Shown: positions 1 to 10,882 of the stretch, piece by piece
Layout of the letters: every line of letters begins with the position of its first letter
Numbering within the stretch: position 1 is the stretch's first letter
Assembly: GCA_029237695.1 (NCBI GenBank)
Contig: CM055278.1
Location: 69,989,188 to 70,053,187, forward strand
From: Conchocele bisecta
Lineage: Eukaryota; Mollusca; Bivalvia; Lucinida; Thyasiridae
Length of the DNA: 64,000 nucleotides
Direction: 5' to 3'
Position numbers and translations under genes: made by a program
The notes under the pieces: generated by a model
Told to the model about the DNA's origin: nothing
What the model saw: only the letters and a program-made list of their open reading frames with translations
The model's database searches: none

Positions 1-466
1 AACCCCTAGGCCACAACCAATCCCTGATATGCATGTATAAGCATTTCAAGTGCTTTGTAATCATGAACAGATATTATCAGAGAAAAAGGAGATAAATCTA
101 TCAAAATCTGAACACGAGACTCAGACCTATGACACAAAAATGTAGTCCTTGAAAAGTGTACAATTTACCCACATATTTGTTTAACCCTTTCAACACCACA
201 GACCTCTATAGAGACAATGTTTGCAAACAGTGCAGATCCAGATGAGCCGGCTCGTAACGAGCCGTCTCATCAGGATCTCCACTGTTTGTTAATAATTTTA
301 AACGTTGTACAGATTACCCTTTTAGAAGAATGGGATAATTTGAATGAACAAAATTAATGAAATAGCGTGAAACATTGGCATGGAACATCCTATTAAGTTA
401 CTTGGTGTTGAAAGGATTAATCATATGTGACGTCAAAGTCTTTCACCTGTGAATAAACGGACTTAC
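1..466. other. Intron of the C5orf34-like gene, with one short palindromic repeat
   Basis: No coding exon is visible. Positions about 187-290 hold a copy of a short palindromic repeat (core GATGAGCCGGCTCGTAACGA) that recurs near 652-760, 15855-16200, 19930-20000 and 53930-54310. The flanking text 'ttaaccctttcaa' also recurs with several of these copies, so the mobile unit is longer than the palindrome itself. Confidence 0.6.
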
Positions 467-1570
467 CACGACCTGATCAGCTTCCATCAGCTCCTGGCAT
501 AGATAAGGGCGCTCTGCAAATCTGTTACGGAAGTCAAGGGCTGCCAGCAACATCTGTTGGTACCTACTCGTGACAAACTTACACCGCTGCTGAACGGTCT
601 CCATACCTGTAACCATAGGCCAGATAGTTCCATTGCCATCGTTCTCTGTATGTTAACACTTTCAATACTACATACCTCTATAGTGGTGTTTGCAAACAGT
701 TTAGATCCAGATGAGCCGGCTCGTAACAAGCCGTCTCATCAGTATCTGCACTTTTCGCAAGTAATTTTCATATTTTTTTTAAAGACAAAATAGAAACTTT
801 GTTCATAGAACACGGATGGCCCCGCCTGCAGCCTTGATAGTAAAAGGGCATCGTAATTACGAAGCTAATCCCTAGACAGACATTGTGGGCAAATATTATT
901 GAAATTGGTGAAGGAGTTATTGAGAAGATTAAAAACTTAAAACACATTTGCCTTACAAACAAGGTGAACATAAGTCCCCAGTGAAATTGACCTTGGGTGT
1001 TCAGGCGCGGGTAGTATGCGAAACAGGTGTACAACACAATGCCACCCCCCCACCCCCCCAACAATAAATTGGTCCCCAATATGCTGGTCCCCATCATATG
1101 CTGGTGTCATATTACGAGCATGCTAACTGTACTTGTATTTCACTCATACAAATCAAGCGATTTTCGAACATATTTTCTTTATTTCGTACATACAAGCTTC
1201 AACAGTATCTCACAGGGTAATTTTTGTTCAATCAAACTATATGTTGCTACACTTTTGAGGAATCTCGACAACACATTTCAATGCAGCAGAAAAATATATC
1301 TAAATTTTCAGTCAGAAAAAGAGTCTATCTTCAGATTGTAAAGCGTTAAAAACAAACAAGAGTGCCAACGGTCAATATAGTTTTGTCTTCCTAGCTGTGG
1401 CTGTTGTAGAGAGGTTGCACTTTACCATGAGCAGGGTGAGTGTCATCCGGACTGACGTGGTGGGAGAAAGACGTGCCACACGGCAGGACGTGGAGCCGAG
1501 ACCCGTCCGAGTATCGCACCTCGACCGCATCGTTGGTATACAGGACCATCAACACCGGATGGACAGGCAT
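467..1570 (-). CDS. C5orf34: C5orf34-like protein, N-terminal two coding exons (gene continues off the left edge)
   Basis: Coding exon 1 runs 1570 to 1426 and starts MPVHPVLMVLYTNDAVEVRY. Exon 2 runs 606 to 467 and is followed by donor gtaagt. Exon 1 ends in phase 1 before gtaaag, and exon 2 opens after ...ttacag with GT, which rebuilds a glycine codon (CAT G|GT ATG), so the phases agree. The joined 95 residues follow, from memory, the N-terminus of animal C5orf34: a short leader, an 'LYxxDxVxVxYxDGS' strand block, 'PCG', a His-Pro pair, then a helix matching 'RYQQMLLAALDFRNRF'. Human C5orf34 is about 640 residues with no firmly known biochemical role, so most of the gene lies outside. The start Met has about the same number of residues before the conserved block as the human protein. 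I am sure these are real exons and fairly sure of the family. Confidence 0.75.
652..760. repeat. Short palindromic repeat (GATGAGCCGGCTC family)
   Basis: This is a second copy of the palindrome family, inside the first intron of the C5orf34-like gene. It reads TTTGCAAACAGTTTAGATCC, then a GCCGGCTCGTAACAAGCC core, then the mirror half. Chance frames through these copies give the recurring peptide 'DPDEPARN', which is not a gene product. Confidence 0.6.
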
Positions 1571-1855
1571 TGTTCCGGATAATTGTGATCAGTTCTGAAA
1601 TGACAAAAAAAGAGGTGATCTGACAAAATCTAGAAAAAACAAGAGTGCTGACAGTCACAATATACGCCCATCGAGGGACTGATTGACACAAACTTTTATA
1701 CCCTGTACAGAATTGTATGCATGAATATGTAGAAGAGTGCTGTAGGTCACAATATACGCCTGTACAGGCCGTACAGGCAGAGTCAGTGAAGCGAAAAGAA
1801 GTAGGTCAATGTCACATTAGGATCAAATGGTGAATGGTGTGTCGCTTGCTGATGC

Positions 1856-2072
1856 AGGCCCGTAGCCAGGGGGGTCGGAGCGGTCGGACGACCCCCCCGC
1901 CCAGCCTCGAGGTACACTTTTTTAGCCTTGAGGTCCACTTTTTTAGACCCCCATAGATACTTCAGACCCCTTGAGCCTTCGAAACGACACCCCCTTCAAA
2001 CAGGTAGATACTTCAGACCCATTGAGCCTTCGAAACGACCCCCCCTTCAAACAGGTCTGGCTACGGGCCTGT
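1856..2072. mobile_element. Small TIR element with GGCCCGTAGCCAGG ends
   Basis: The ends are inverted copies: CAGGCCCGTAGCCAGG on the left and CTGGCTACGGGCCTG on the right. Inside is a short direct duplication (GATACTTCAGACCC twice, about 60 bp apart) and C-rich tracts. There is no coding capacity. It looks like a non-autonomous DNA transposon. Confidence 0.6.
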
Positions 2073-2087
2073 GATGTACATCATTAC

Positions 2088-2450
2088 CAGAGCTCCAGAT
2101 AAGCTGCGTATTTGCGTAACTACCCAATTAAAATTGCCAAAAACCAAACTGAAATCAGAAGTAGTGAGTATCAAAAAGCAATGACAACAATTGTGATACC
2201 TTTATCATGCTGCAGAAAACAATAAATAGACCACCAATATACCATATCTTTCTTATTTTTCAATGAAAACACATCTTGGTATTTCATTAGAATTGTCGCT
2301 AAGGAGACAATTCTAATGAAATGCCAAGACATGTTTTCATTTCGAAACAAACTATTCAATAATTGCTGTCTGTTGATGTGTAAACAGTAGTGTGATATAA
2401 TTTTACCCAATTAAAATTTTGAAATACCCAATTGCTTCAGTAATATGTTC
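2088..2450. mobile_element. MITE-like element, family 'CTCCAGATAAG' (right end lost)
   Basis: It opens with GAGCTCCAGATAAGCTGCGT and carries the internal block TACCCAATTAAAATTGCC and its mirror. At its centre is the hairpin around TTAGAATTGTC / GAGACAATTCTAAT. Fuller copies lie at 12779-13157 and 39438-39837; partial or diverged ones at 34842-35045, 16572-16773 and 63554-63863. This copy lacks the closing CTTATCTGGAGC end. Confidence 0.7.
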
Positions 2451-4300
2451 ATGCTACTCATGCTGGAACTTAATGGTTGCCAAGTATGAAATGAATCGTT
2501 GGAAAAATGTAAGACTAGCTGTTAGCTGCACCTTTTCCGCTTAATAGGCAATAGGTTGCACTATATCGCTACACCAGTCAACGGTAAAAATTGTGGAATG
2601 ACATTTTCATTCCATGCACTAAAATATAGCAATAATCTGCAGGGTGTTGATGTTCATCCTTTGCTATATTGTTATTGAGAGAAAATTATACAATACGATA
2701 CACAAATATTATCATAAATTTGATCACCTAATAAAGTTTGTATTAGCAAAATTCTTAGGTCGCTCTCCACAAAGTAGAAAGTAAACAAAGAACACCTTAA
2801 ACGCAAATTTGGAAATATTACTCCGTCATAAATGCTTATAAAATGGAATGGAATTTGAGTTATGTACTGAAAACTAGCTTGCTGTACAAGCCAAAAGTGG
2901 AAATTATTTAGTCGAAAAATGGAATAACTCAGTACTGTAAGGATGGTCAGGTATGCGAAGTATGAATTGGATCGGTGGAAAAATGTAGGACTATATATAT
3001 ATAGTTCGCCATACCAGTCCAAAATGGGAATTTCGGAGTCGAAAAAATGGGGATAATTCAGTAAGGATTTTAGGCAGAATGAAAATGTAATCGCTACACA
3101 CTGCGGCACTTGATGGTGGTCAGGTATGCAACAAATTAATTTGATCGGTGGAAAAATCAAAAATAGGAACTTCGTAGTCTATAAAAAGATGGATAATTCC
3201 TCCTTAAGTATTTGAGTTGGGTGATGCTGAAATGGTGCCTCTTGGAACGTTTCTTTCAACATCCCCAAGGCCAATACAAAAGGCCTGTCGCTGTGGTTAC
3301 ACCAGCGACAGCGTTTCTGTTACACCAACACCCCACCCACTGTCACCACAGTGACCAACCACATGTATTTTATTATGGCGACTTCAGCAGTGATTCAACA
3401 AAGCACCATTGAACATAAAACACGTGGAGCGTTGATTTATGTTGACTGCTACCAGTAAAATACCATAACATGATTCTTTTGAGCTTCTTCTCAAGCCAAG
3501 AAAAAATGTTTGTTGTTCGGTTGTTTTGTTGTTGTTGTGGCATGTCGTGGATTCCATCCGCTGACTTTTCGGCTCAACATAGGCTATGTATGTCACATGA
3601 ACTCTGAATCTAGGAAGAGCTTGATGATGTGCGCGCTTATAAATAAGTACAGGTGCCAACTACACATTTGATTCCTGTTCCTGCTAATGACTCGGAATGG
3701 GTTGAGAGAATATTATTGGAATTCACGATACCACGTATACAGATCTAGAATTATTCTAGGTCTGTGAGATACATAGTGTGTACATTATGTGGAACCGGGA
3801 TATATCTCAGTTTCATCGGTTCTACTACCTAATTTATGTCACACAAACTCATTTACTTGCTGGCTGTCTTCTTGAAAGTGCATAACAATATAATTGTCCT
3901 GTTTTACTCCAGCTTAGCTTGCTCATATCATTTACAGGTATCTTAATGTTGTGTATTTTAGTATTTACTGTGTCAGACATGGAGTAATATGTGCACAAAT
4001 CATCCATTCAGCATGGTAGAAACTTAAAGGTATATTTTCTATATAAAATTTGCAAATTAGTACATATATACGACCTATATTATTGACAGTAATAATTAAT
4101 TCTATTTATTTTACTTAATGGTGTGTAAAGGCCTGTCAACAGCTGATCTCATGAGAGTAATACGTATATGTATCAGAGACGTTAATGTTGGAATACACAA
4201 CATAGTAAACATGGTAATTGTCTTGGTTGCATAAATAGGAAATGGACATACAGAGAGACGAACAGACATTATAATTATGTATCTGAAATGTGTGTGAATA
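2451..4300. other. No gene recognised
   Basis: The stretch has a few degenerate direct repeats built on 'GATCGGTGGAAAAATGTAGG' (near 2490, 2965 and 3140) but no exon with matching splice sites and phases that I could support. Open frames here are AT-rich and show no family resemblance. Confidence 0.4.
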
Positions 4301-4307
4301 GCTATAA

Positions 4308-4553
4308 TATGTGACTGTGACGGGAGAAATGTGGCTCACGGGATTTTTGACCAGTGTGGCCCCTGATCAAATAGCACACTCCTGTACCCTGATAACGATA
4401 TATTATGCTTGTTAGAAGCATATGGTATGGGTGTTTCACTGATGGAATGGCGAACAGTGCAGATCCTGAACAGACTGTGCCCATACACAGGCTGATATAG
4501 GGATCTACACTGGTCACAAAACCCATACGCCCCATTTCTCCAGTCACAGCTGC
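4308..4553. mobile_element. Palindromic element, family 'GTGACTGGAGAAATGGGG'
   Basis: This is a roughly 245-bp element whose ends are inverted copies (TGACGGGAGAAATGTGGCT at the left, CATTTCTCCAGTCACAGC at the right). The interior includes CCTGATCAAATAGCACACTC and an internal palindrome around CAGTGCAGATCCTGA. Good copies are at 24449-24693, 49826-50030 and 62498-62733. Fragments occur near 10170-10260, 10680-10760, 15009-15058, 19180-19260, 54595-54752 and 55150-55270. It is the most frequent repeat family of the window. Confidence 0.75.
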
Positions 4554-4644
4554 ATATATATATATATATTATATATAATATATATATATATATATAATAT
4601 ATATAGATATAATATATATATATATATTATATATATTATATAAA

Positions 4645-4687
<43 letters not shown>
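4553..4687. repeat. (AT)n microsatellite
   Basis: About 130 bp of nearly pure TA dinucleotides with a few interruptions, directly abutting the palindromic element to the left. Confidence 0.95.
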
Positions 4688-4689
<2 letters not shown>

Positions 4690-5199
4690 GTGTTAGTAGC
4701 TACTAGCTACACGTTCATATGAACCTTTCATAAGTATCTGGCAGCGTATAAAGAAAGAAACATTATTACATGTAAAATGGTCATTGTAAGGTCAGTGGGT
4801 GGGGAATATATAGTTAAAACTACTTTGTTTTAACACTGCATCATCTGATGTAGACAGTATTCAATCCGAATATGGGCATTCACTATATATTGCAAACATT
4901 AGTAAGTACAATTATATCATGTGCACGCACACTCGGCCCTCTTCACGTTCTGACATATCGGCATTGTGCAATAGGAGAATGAACTATAACTAGGTTAAAC
5001 TCACCACCTCATCGTCTTCTTCATTTAATGCACATATTTCGACTGTATCGCATATATTAGTAAATTCGGAAACAAATGGGTCAATGGTCATTGGCCTGAT
5101 CATTTACGGGCACATGCCCGGGTATGGAAGGTCTTCGAGCCATTTCCCACCCCTAAATATAAGAAATACAGGTACAACTAGAAAAAGTCGATGGCGCGC

Positions 5200-6107
5200 C
5201 ATCGCAATATACCCACTTTCCCCAAATGCTAAGTCCGAAAGGGGGAGGTAATCCATGATGGAGGGTCGGATAAAAAATCCGAATTCACTTTGCCATCAGC
5301 ACATCAAAACGAAGCTACGAACCAAATATCAGACGCGTAGGTATTAAGGTGAAAAAGTTTTTCGAGTTACAAGGAAAAAATGGGAAATTCTGAGTCCGAA
5401 AGGGGGAGATAATCCATGATGGAGGGTCGGATGAAAAATCCGAATTCACTTTGCGCATGTGCACATGATAACGAAGCTACATAGCAAATATGAGGCGCGT
5501 AGGTATGAAGGTGAAAAAGTTTTTCGAGTTACAAGGAAAAAATGGGAAATTCTGAGTCGGAAAGGGGGAGGTAATCGATGATGGAGGGTCGGATCAAAAA
5601 TGGGAATTCACTTTACGCATGTGCACATGATAACGAAGCTACATAGCAAATATGAGGCGCGTAGGTATGAAGGTGAAAAAGTTTTTCGAGTTACAAGGAA
5701 AAAATGGGAAATTCTGAGTCCGAAAGGGGGAGATAATCCATGATGGAGGGTCGGATGAAAAATCCGAATTCACTTTGCGCATGTGCACATGATAACGAAG
5801 CTACATAGAAAATATGAGGCGTAGGTATGAAGGTGAAAAAGTCGAGTTACAAGGAAAAAATGGGAAATTCTGAGTCCGAAAGGGGGAGATAATCCATGAT
5901 GGAGGGTCGGATCAAAAATCAGAATTCACTTTGCGCATCTGCACATGATAACGAAACTACATAGCAAATATGAGGCGCGTAGGTATGAAGGTGAAAAAGT
6001 TTTTCGAGTTACAAGAAACGTGACGGACGTACGGACGTACGGACGGACGGACACCCGTGACGAAAACAATATACCCATTTTTTTCCCCCAAAAAAGTGGG
6101 TATAATT
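5200..6107. mobile_element. Tandem-repeat-bearing element, five ~162-bp units
   Basis: Five units start at the motif AGTCCGAAAGGGGGAG (near 5230, 5392, 5553, 5716 and 5871), a spacing of about 156-162 bp. The array is flanked by AATATACCCACTTTCCCC on the left and AAAAAAGTGGGTATAATT on the right, i.e. inverted ends. It finishes with a run of GGACGTACGGACGGACGG before the right terminus. Arrays with the same logic (unit repeats, ACGG run, terminal hairpin) recur at 30.9-32.4 kb and 37.96-38.42 kb with different unit sequences. There is no protein coding; a non-autonomous DNA element is the best guess. Confidence 0.75.
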
Positions 6108-6435
6108 ACCATTGATACAATTAATAGACACCGAGAGAGATTTGCATAATGAGACATATAGCGTAGTTGTTACCATCACTAATAAAATTCGAAGCGAATG
6201 GACAGACGGACGAACACTCGGACACACTGTATCTGAAGTGTGCACGGATATCTATCAGTAGTGCCTAAGTATACGTAGTTGCATATGTATTTAACAATTT
6301 TTAACATGTTTAAGTAGGTGACAGTGCATAAAATAAATGAAATTCATTAATTTAAATTACATGTAAAATTCCCATTGTAAAATGTGTATATAGGGAATGG
6401 CCAACATTATTTTGTATCATAGACTGCAGACATCT

Positions 6436-6736
6436 GTAGCCTATTTCACAAACAATGCAACGTAGAAAAGTATACTTTGAGGGAGAAATTTTCAATTTTA
6501 GGTTAAATTTATAAACAATTTATTATACTGAATGTATTACAATAGTACATGTAATAAAGTCAGTATAATAAATCTGCATACTTTTAATCATCGAATATAT
6601 GTAGTAAGTTGTTAGTTCTACAATTGTATATGAAATAATGCATTTCAGGAAAAATAAATGATTATATATATACTCCCTCAAAGTATATACTTTGCTAGAA
6701 AAGTTTACTTTGCAATGTTGGTGAAGTAGGCTACAA
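6436..6736. mobile_element. MITE-like element, family 'AAAGTATACTTT' with central palindrome
   Basis: The ends read TGTAGCCTATTTCA and TGAAGTAGGCTACA, inside which AAGTATACTTT blocks are repeated. The centre is a palindrome beginning TTATTATACTGAAT. Other copies: 14742-15007, 18428-18732, 22225-22472, 23334-23634 and 48803-49108. This copy has the most diverged centre. Confidence 0.75.
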
Positions 6737-7369
6737 CGGACAATCTGCATATATATGCAACTAACATGTCTAATGAACGTACACTATATACTAGGTACCA
6801 TTGACACGAAGAAAATACAAAATACTTTTATGGAGTTATTAATGTAGGTGTTTTGCCATTGAAATTCATTGGGTGGGGTAACAAAACGTGCAAAATTCTT
6901 CATCTGAATTAGCAGATATTATTTATTTGAACATTATTCCATTGTACATATATATAGTTATGAACACATCAGAAAACATACAAATTAAACTGCCATGTCA
7001 GTTACATGTTTCTATTGTCCGAGGGTGGTAAATACTTCAAAATGGTGCCAAACATTCATCCAGCGGGTTACAGAGCGCAGACATACGGCATAGAACTCCT
7101 ATAATTGAATGCAGTTTCAGAAAAAAAGATGTCTCCAAATCCATTTCTGGCTGACGGCCTATTTGGATGCACAGGTTGACGTAACGGGAGTATATAAAGG
7201 GGTACACAATTTTTAGCTTATTTTTTTCTTCATTTATTGATGCTTTTAGGCATATTTAATGTATTTATAGACCTCGGTCCGTTACTTCAACCTGTGTATA
7301 CCAGTGTGGTCAGTACTCTAGGGTACGGTTTGACAAGTAGTTCAAGTACAGTTGTACCTATAAATTAAC

Positions 7370-9445
7370 GGTATGACTGAATAGCGAAAACAAGTTGTTT
7401 TCGCGAAAACAAGATTTGTTAGCGAAAACAACTCATAAAATCATTATTTGGCACAACTTTATTAATTTTGTCCGTGAATATTAATAAGACTGTTATAACT
7501 AATTCATGGAACAAATTTCGCTGAAAAATATTGAAGCTGAGTGTAGTTATCATTAATATTCTTATTTATTCCTGTTTTCGCAAGGTCCGCCGTGATTGTC
7601 TGAATAGCGAAAACGGGAGTTGTTTACGAAAACAACACATAAAATCATTATTTGGTAAAACTTTCATATGTTTCTCCTTGCATATTATTGGGACTGTTAT
7701 AACTAATGAATGGACCAAATTTCGCTGAAAAATATTTATTCTGAGTGTATTTATGATCAATATTCTTATTTATTCCTGTTTTCGCAAGGCCCGTCATGAT
7801 TGTCTGAATAGCGAAAACGGGTGTTGTTTGCGAAAACAACCAATAAAATCATTATTTGGTGAAACTTTATTAATGTTTTACATGCATATTATTAAGACTG
7901 TTATAACAAATTAATGAACCAAATTTCGCTGAAAAATATTGAAACTGAGTGCAGTTATGATCAATATTCTTATTTATTCCTGTTTTCGCAAGGCCCGTCA
8001 TGATTGTCTGAAAAGCGAAAACGAGAGTTGTTTGCGAAAACAACCAATACAATCATTATTTGGTGAAACTTTATTAATGTTTTACATGCATATTATTAAG
8101 ACTGTTATAACAAATTAATGAACCAAATTTGAAAAATATTGAAACTGAGTGCAGTTATGATTAATATTCTTATTTAATCCTGTTTTCGCAAGGTGATTGT
8201 TTGATTAGCGAAAACGGGAATCAGTTACGGATCTAAGCTATAAACTGATACATGTATAACATATTATCTGGTCATTATAAATTGCATATGTTTTGCGATT
8301 CAGAAACTCTCACAGAAGTAGGACGATTCAAATGATCAACCACTCACTCCAGGAAATCATGTCTTCACCACCATAAAACAGTTTAGAATTATGTAGGCTA
8401 CAAAGCATGACTTGTATATAGTATGTTTATTGCTGAATAAAATTATTTGTATTTGTTTAAGATAATATGACTGTGTTAATCATGTATTTAGGGTCATTGT
8501 TTACTCCGTGAATGTGAATATTTAATCATATAATGTATGTTTACTGGTAATCTACGCTATTCAATTGCTTCGTCGTCTGAATAACGGGGGCAAGTTGGTT
8601 TTGCGAAAACAAGATATGCTTGCGAAAACATCCCATAAAATCAATATTTGAAATCATCACACATAAAAAAGCCTGTTGCACTATAAAAATAAATGATCTA
8701 TCTATATATATCTATCATAATAATATGCACGGAGAAAATTAATAAAAATTCACTAAATAATGATTGTATGGGTTGTTTTAGCAAACATCTCCCGTTTTCG
8801 CTATTCAAACAATCATGGCGGACCTTGCGAAAACAGGATTAAATAAGAATATTAATCATAACTATACTCAACTTCAATATTGTTCAGCAAAATATGGTCC
8901 ATTAATTAGTTATAACAGTCTTACTAATATGCACGGAAAAAAATATTAAAGTTTTACCAAATAATGATTTTATGTGTTGTTTTCGTAAACAACTCCCGTT
9001 TTCGCTATTCAGACAATCACGGCGGACCTGCGAAAACAGGAATAAATAAGAATATTAATGATAACTACACTCAGCTTCAATATTTTGCAGCGAAATTTGT
9101 TCCATTAATTAGTTATAACAGTCTTAATAATATGCACGGAAAAAAATATTAAAGTTTTACCAAATAATGATTTTATGTGTTGTTTTCGTAAACAACTCCC
9201 GTTTTCGCTATTCAGACAATCACGGCGGACCTTGCGAAAACAGGAATAAATAAGAATATTAATGATAACTACACTCAGCTTCAATATTTTTCAGCGAAAT
9301 TTGTTCCATTAATTAGTTATAACAGTCTTAATAATATTCACGGACAAAATTAATAAAGTTGTGCCAAATAATGATTTTATGAGTTGTTTTCGCTAACAAA
9401 TCTTGTTTTCGCGAAAACAACTTGTTTTCGCTATTCAGTCATACC
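7370..9445. mobile_element. 2.08-kb fold-back element (Mutator-like?) with tandem units in both arms
   Basis: The outer ends are exact inverted copies (GGTATGACTGAATAGCG left, CGCTATTCAGTCATACC right), and the match extends over the first couple of hundred bases. The left arm (7370-8215) has motif 'TGAATAGCGAAAAC' or a variant near 7377, 7600, 7806, 8008 and 8197, i.e. units of about 190-223 bp. The right arm (8765-9445) carries the same units in reverse, spaced 203, 203 and 223. The middle (8215-8765) is mostly unique AT-rich DNA. ATAAATTAAC sits at 7360-7369 and again at 9447-9456, a 10-bp (11 with one mismatch) target duplication. Duplications of 9-11 bp are typical of the Mutator superfamily. 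No transposase frame is seen, so it is non-autonomous. Confidence 0.8.
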
Positions 9446-9456
9446 CATAAATTAAC

Positions 9457-10095
9457 TCTTCACAAAGAAGGTAATTGGACAAAACAAGAAGGAAAATATG
9501 TTGTATAAAACTACGTACGTTTTGGAAGTAGTGTATACTTAAACATATCAGTGTGTTACAAGTAAATAGTTATATACACTATTAGTATATAGTTAATACA
9601 TATGGGTTTTAATGCTAAAATAGCTTTGCTGAACAGAGGATTTTCTATAGTAGCATATTCCTAACTTCGGCACTATCCCGTTTTCGACAACATGTTTACT
9701 ATCTATCTATCTTCCGTTAATCTAGAAACCCTGTTGGGGACTTATAGATGCATGTATGCGCGTCAAACTGACAAGAGTGTTAGTAGGAGTAAAAGTTGCA
9801 GTAAAAGCCAGAGGCAGTATATACAGGGGAGTGTTATTCTAGATAAAAGTAAAAACAGGGCTGGGATTTAGGCAAATGTGGTGTGTTCAATCCGGCTGAC
9901 AGCCTGATTGAACTGGTACATATACAGTATACATTATGTCCTTGTTCGTCTTTCCGTCGATCCAGAGCACCTTCCCTACCACCTAATGAGGGTATCAATG
10001 TTTTGGTCAAATTTTTGCGATCAGTGTATAAACATACAGTTCATACAGTTTTAGAGCGAGGCTGGATATCGGCATCCGCACAGTGTCGGTTAGCT
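9457..10095. other. No gene recognised
   Basis: AT-rich sequence without supported exons or a clear repeat. Confidence 0.4.
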
Positions 10096-10650
10096 ACAAT
10101 AATTTGCTGGCGTTAAATTGCTACCCTCGCAAGAGGTATGGAGCGGGGTAGCAATTTTGTTTCTACCGCACAGTCTGATCAGGATCTGCAACTGTTCACC
10201 ATTCCATCAATGAAACACCTGTCATGATTCTAGCAAGCAATATAGATCGTTATCAGGCCATGGGATAGAAACAAAATTGCTACCCCGCTCCATACCTATC
10301 GCATTCTGGAAGTCGGACTTCGTCCATTTCGCGCACCTGCAGGCTATAATTATCTCGTCTGTCGAGGAGCGCAGGGGGAAATCTGACCCGTTTCCTATAT
10401 AATTTAATCATTTTTGAACGCTTCAAACAACTATTAATTCCAATCGCTAAATCAAATTTAAATACAGATTTATAATGTTAAATGGTCATTAAAAAATATT
10501 CTTATCACCATTTAGTATTTTCATAGTTCTAAATGTGAAATATTCTGGCATAAAAATGATGTATATTAGAGCAAAATGTATCGACTTACCCCCAAACATA
10601 TCGGGTCATGTGACTAGTGATACGTCACGCCGACTTCCAGAATAGATATA
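10096..10650. repeat. Inverted-repeat region (GGGGTAGCAATTTTG)
   Basis: TGGAGCGGGGTAGCAATTTT (10140s) is mirrored by AAATTGCTACCCCGCTCCAT (10270s), forming a large hairpin that encloses a fragment of the GTGACTGGAG palindrome family. A second inverted pair, CTGGAAGTCGG near 10305 and CCGACTTCCAG near 10629, frames an AT-rich block to its right. This lies just upstream of the membrane-protein gene. Confidence 0.6.
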
Positions 10651-10882
10651 ACATATTGGAGGCAAATTATTGTAGCTAGCTATGGGAGTGTGCTATTTGA
10701 TCAGGAGCCAGACTGGTCACAAATGCCATAAGCTCAATTTTTCCAGTCACAGCCACAAATAAATAATTTGAAAACATTTTCAACAGAAAAACAAAACTAG
10801 TACCTATAGTTATATAAGTTACATGGTAAATCTTGTCCTTTATAGGCAGGCAAATGTGGCAAGCTGGCAGTGACCGCAGACA

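Noticed and set aside
4302..4547. 81-codon frame with 'GFVTSVDPYISL'
   Set aside because: It lies wholly inside a palindromic repeat; equivalent frames appear in every copy of that family (for example 24446-24685 and 54594-55010).
5957..6245. Frames giving 'SVRPSVRP'-like peptides
   Set aside because: These come from the ACGGACGG run at the end of a repeat element, which is open by composition in several frames.
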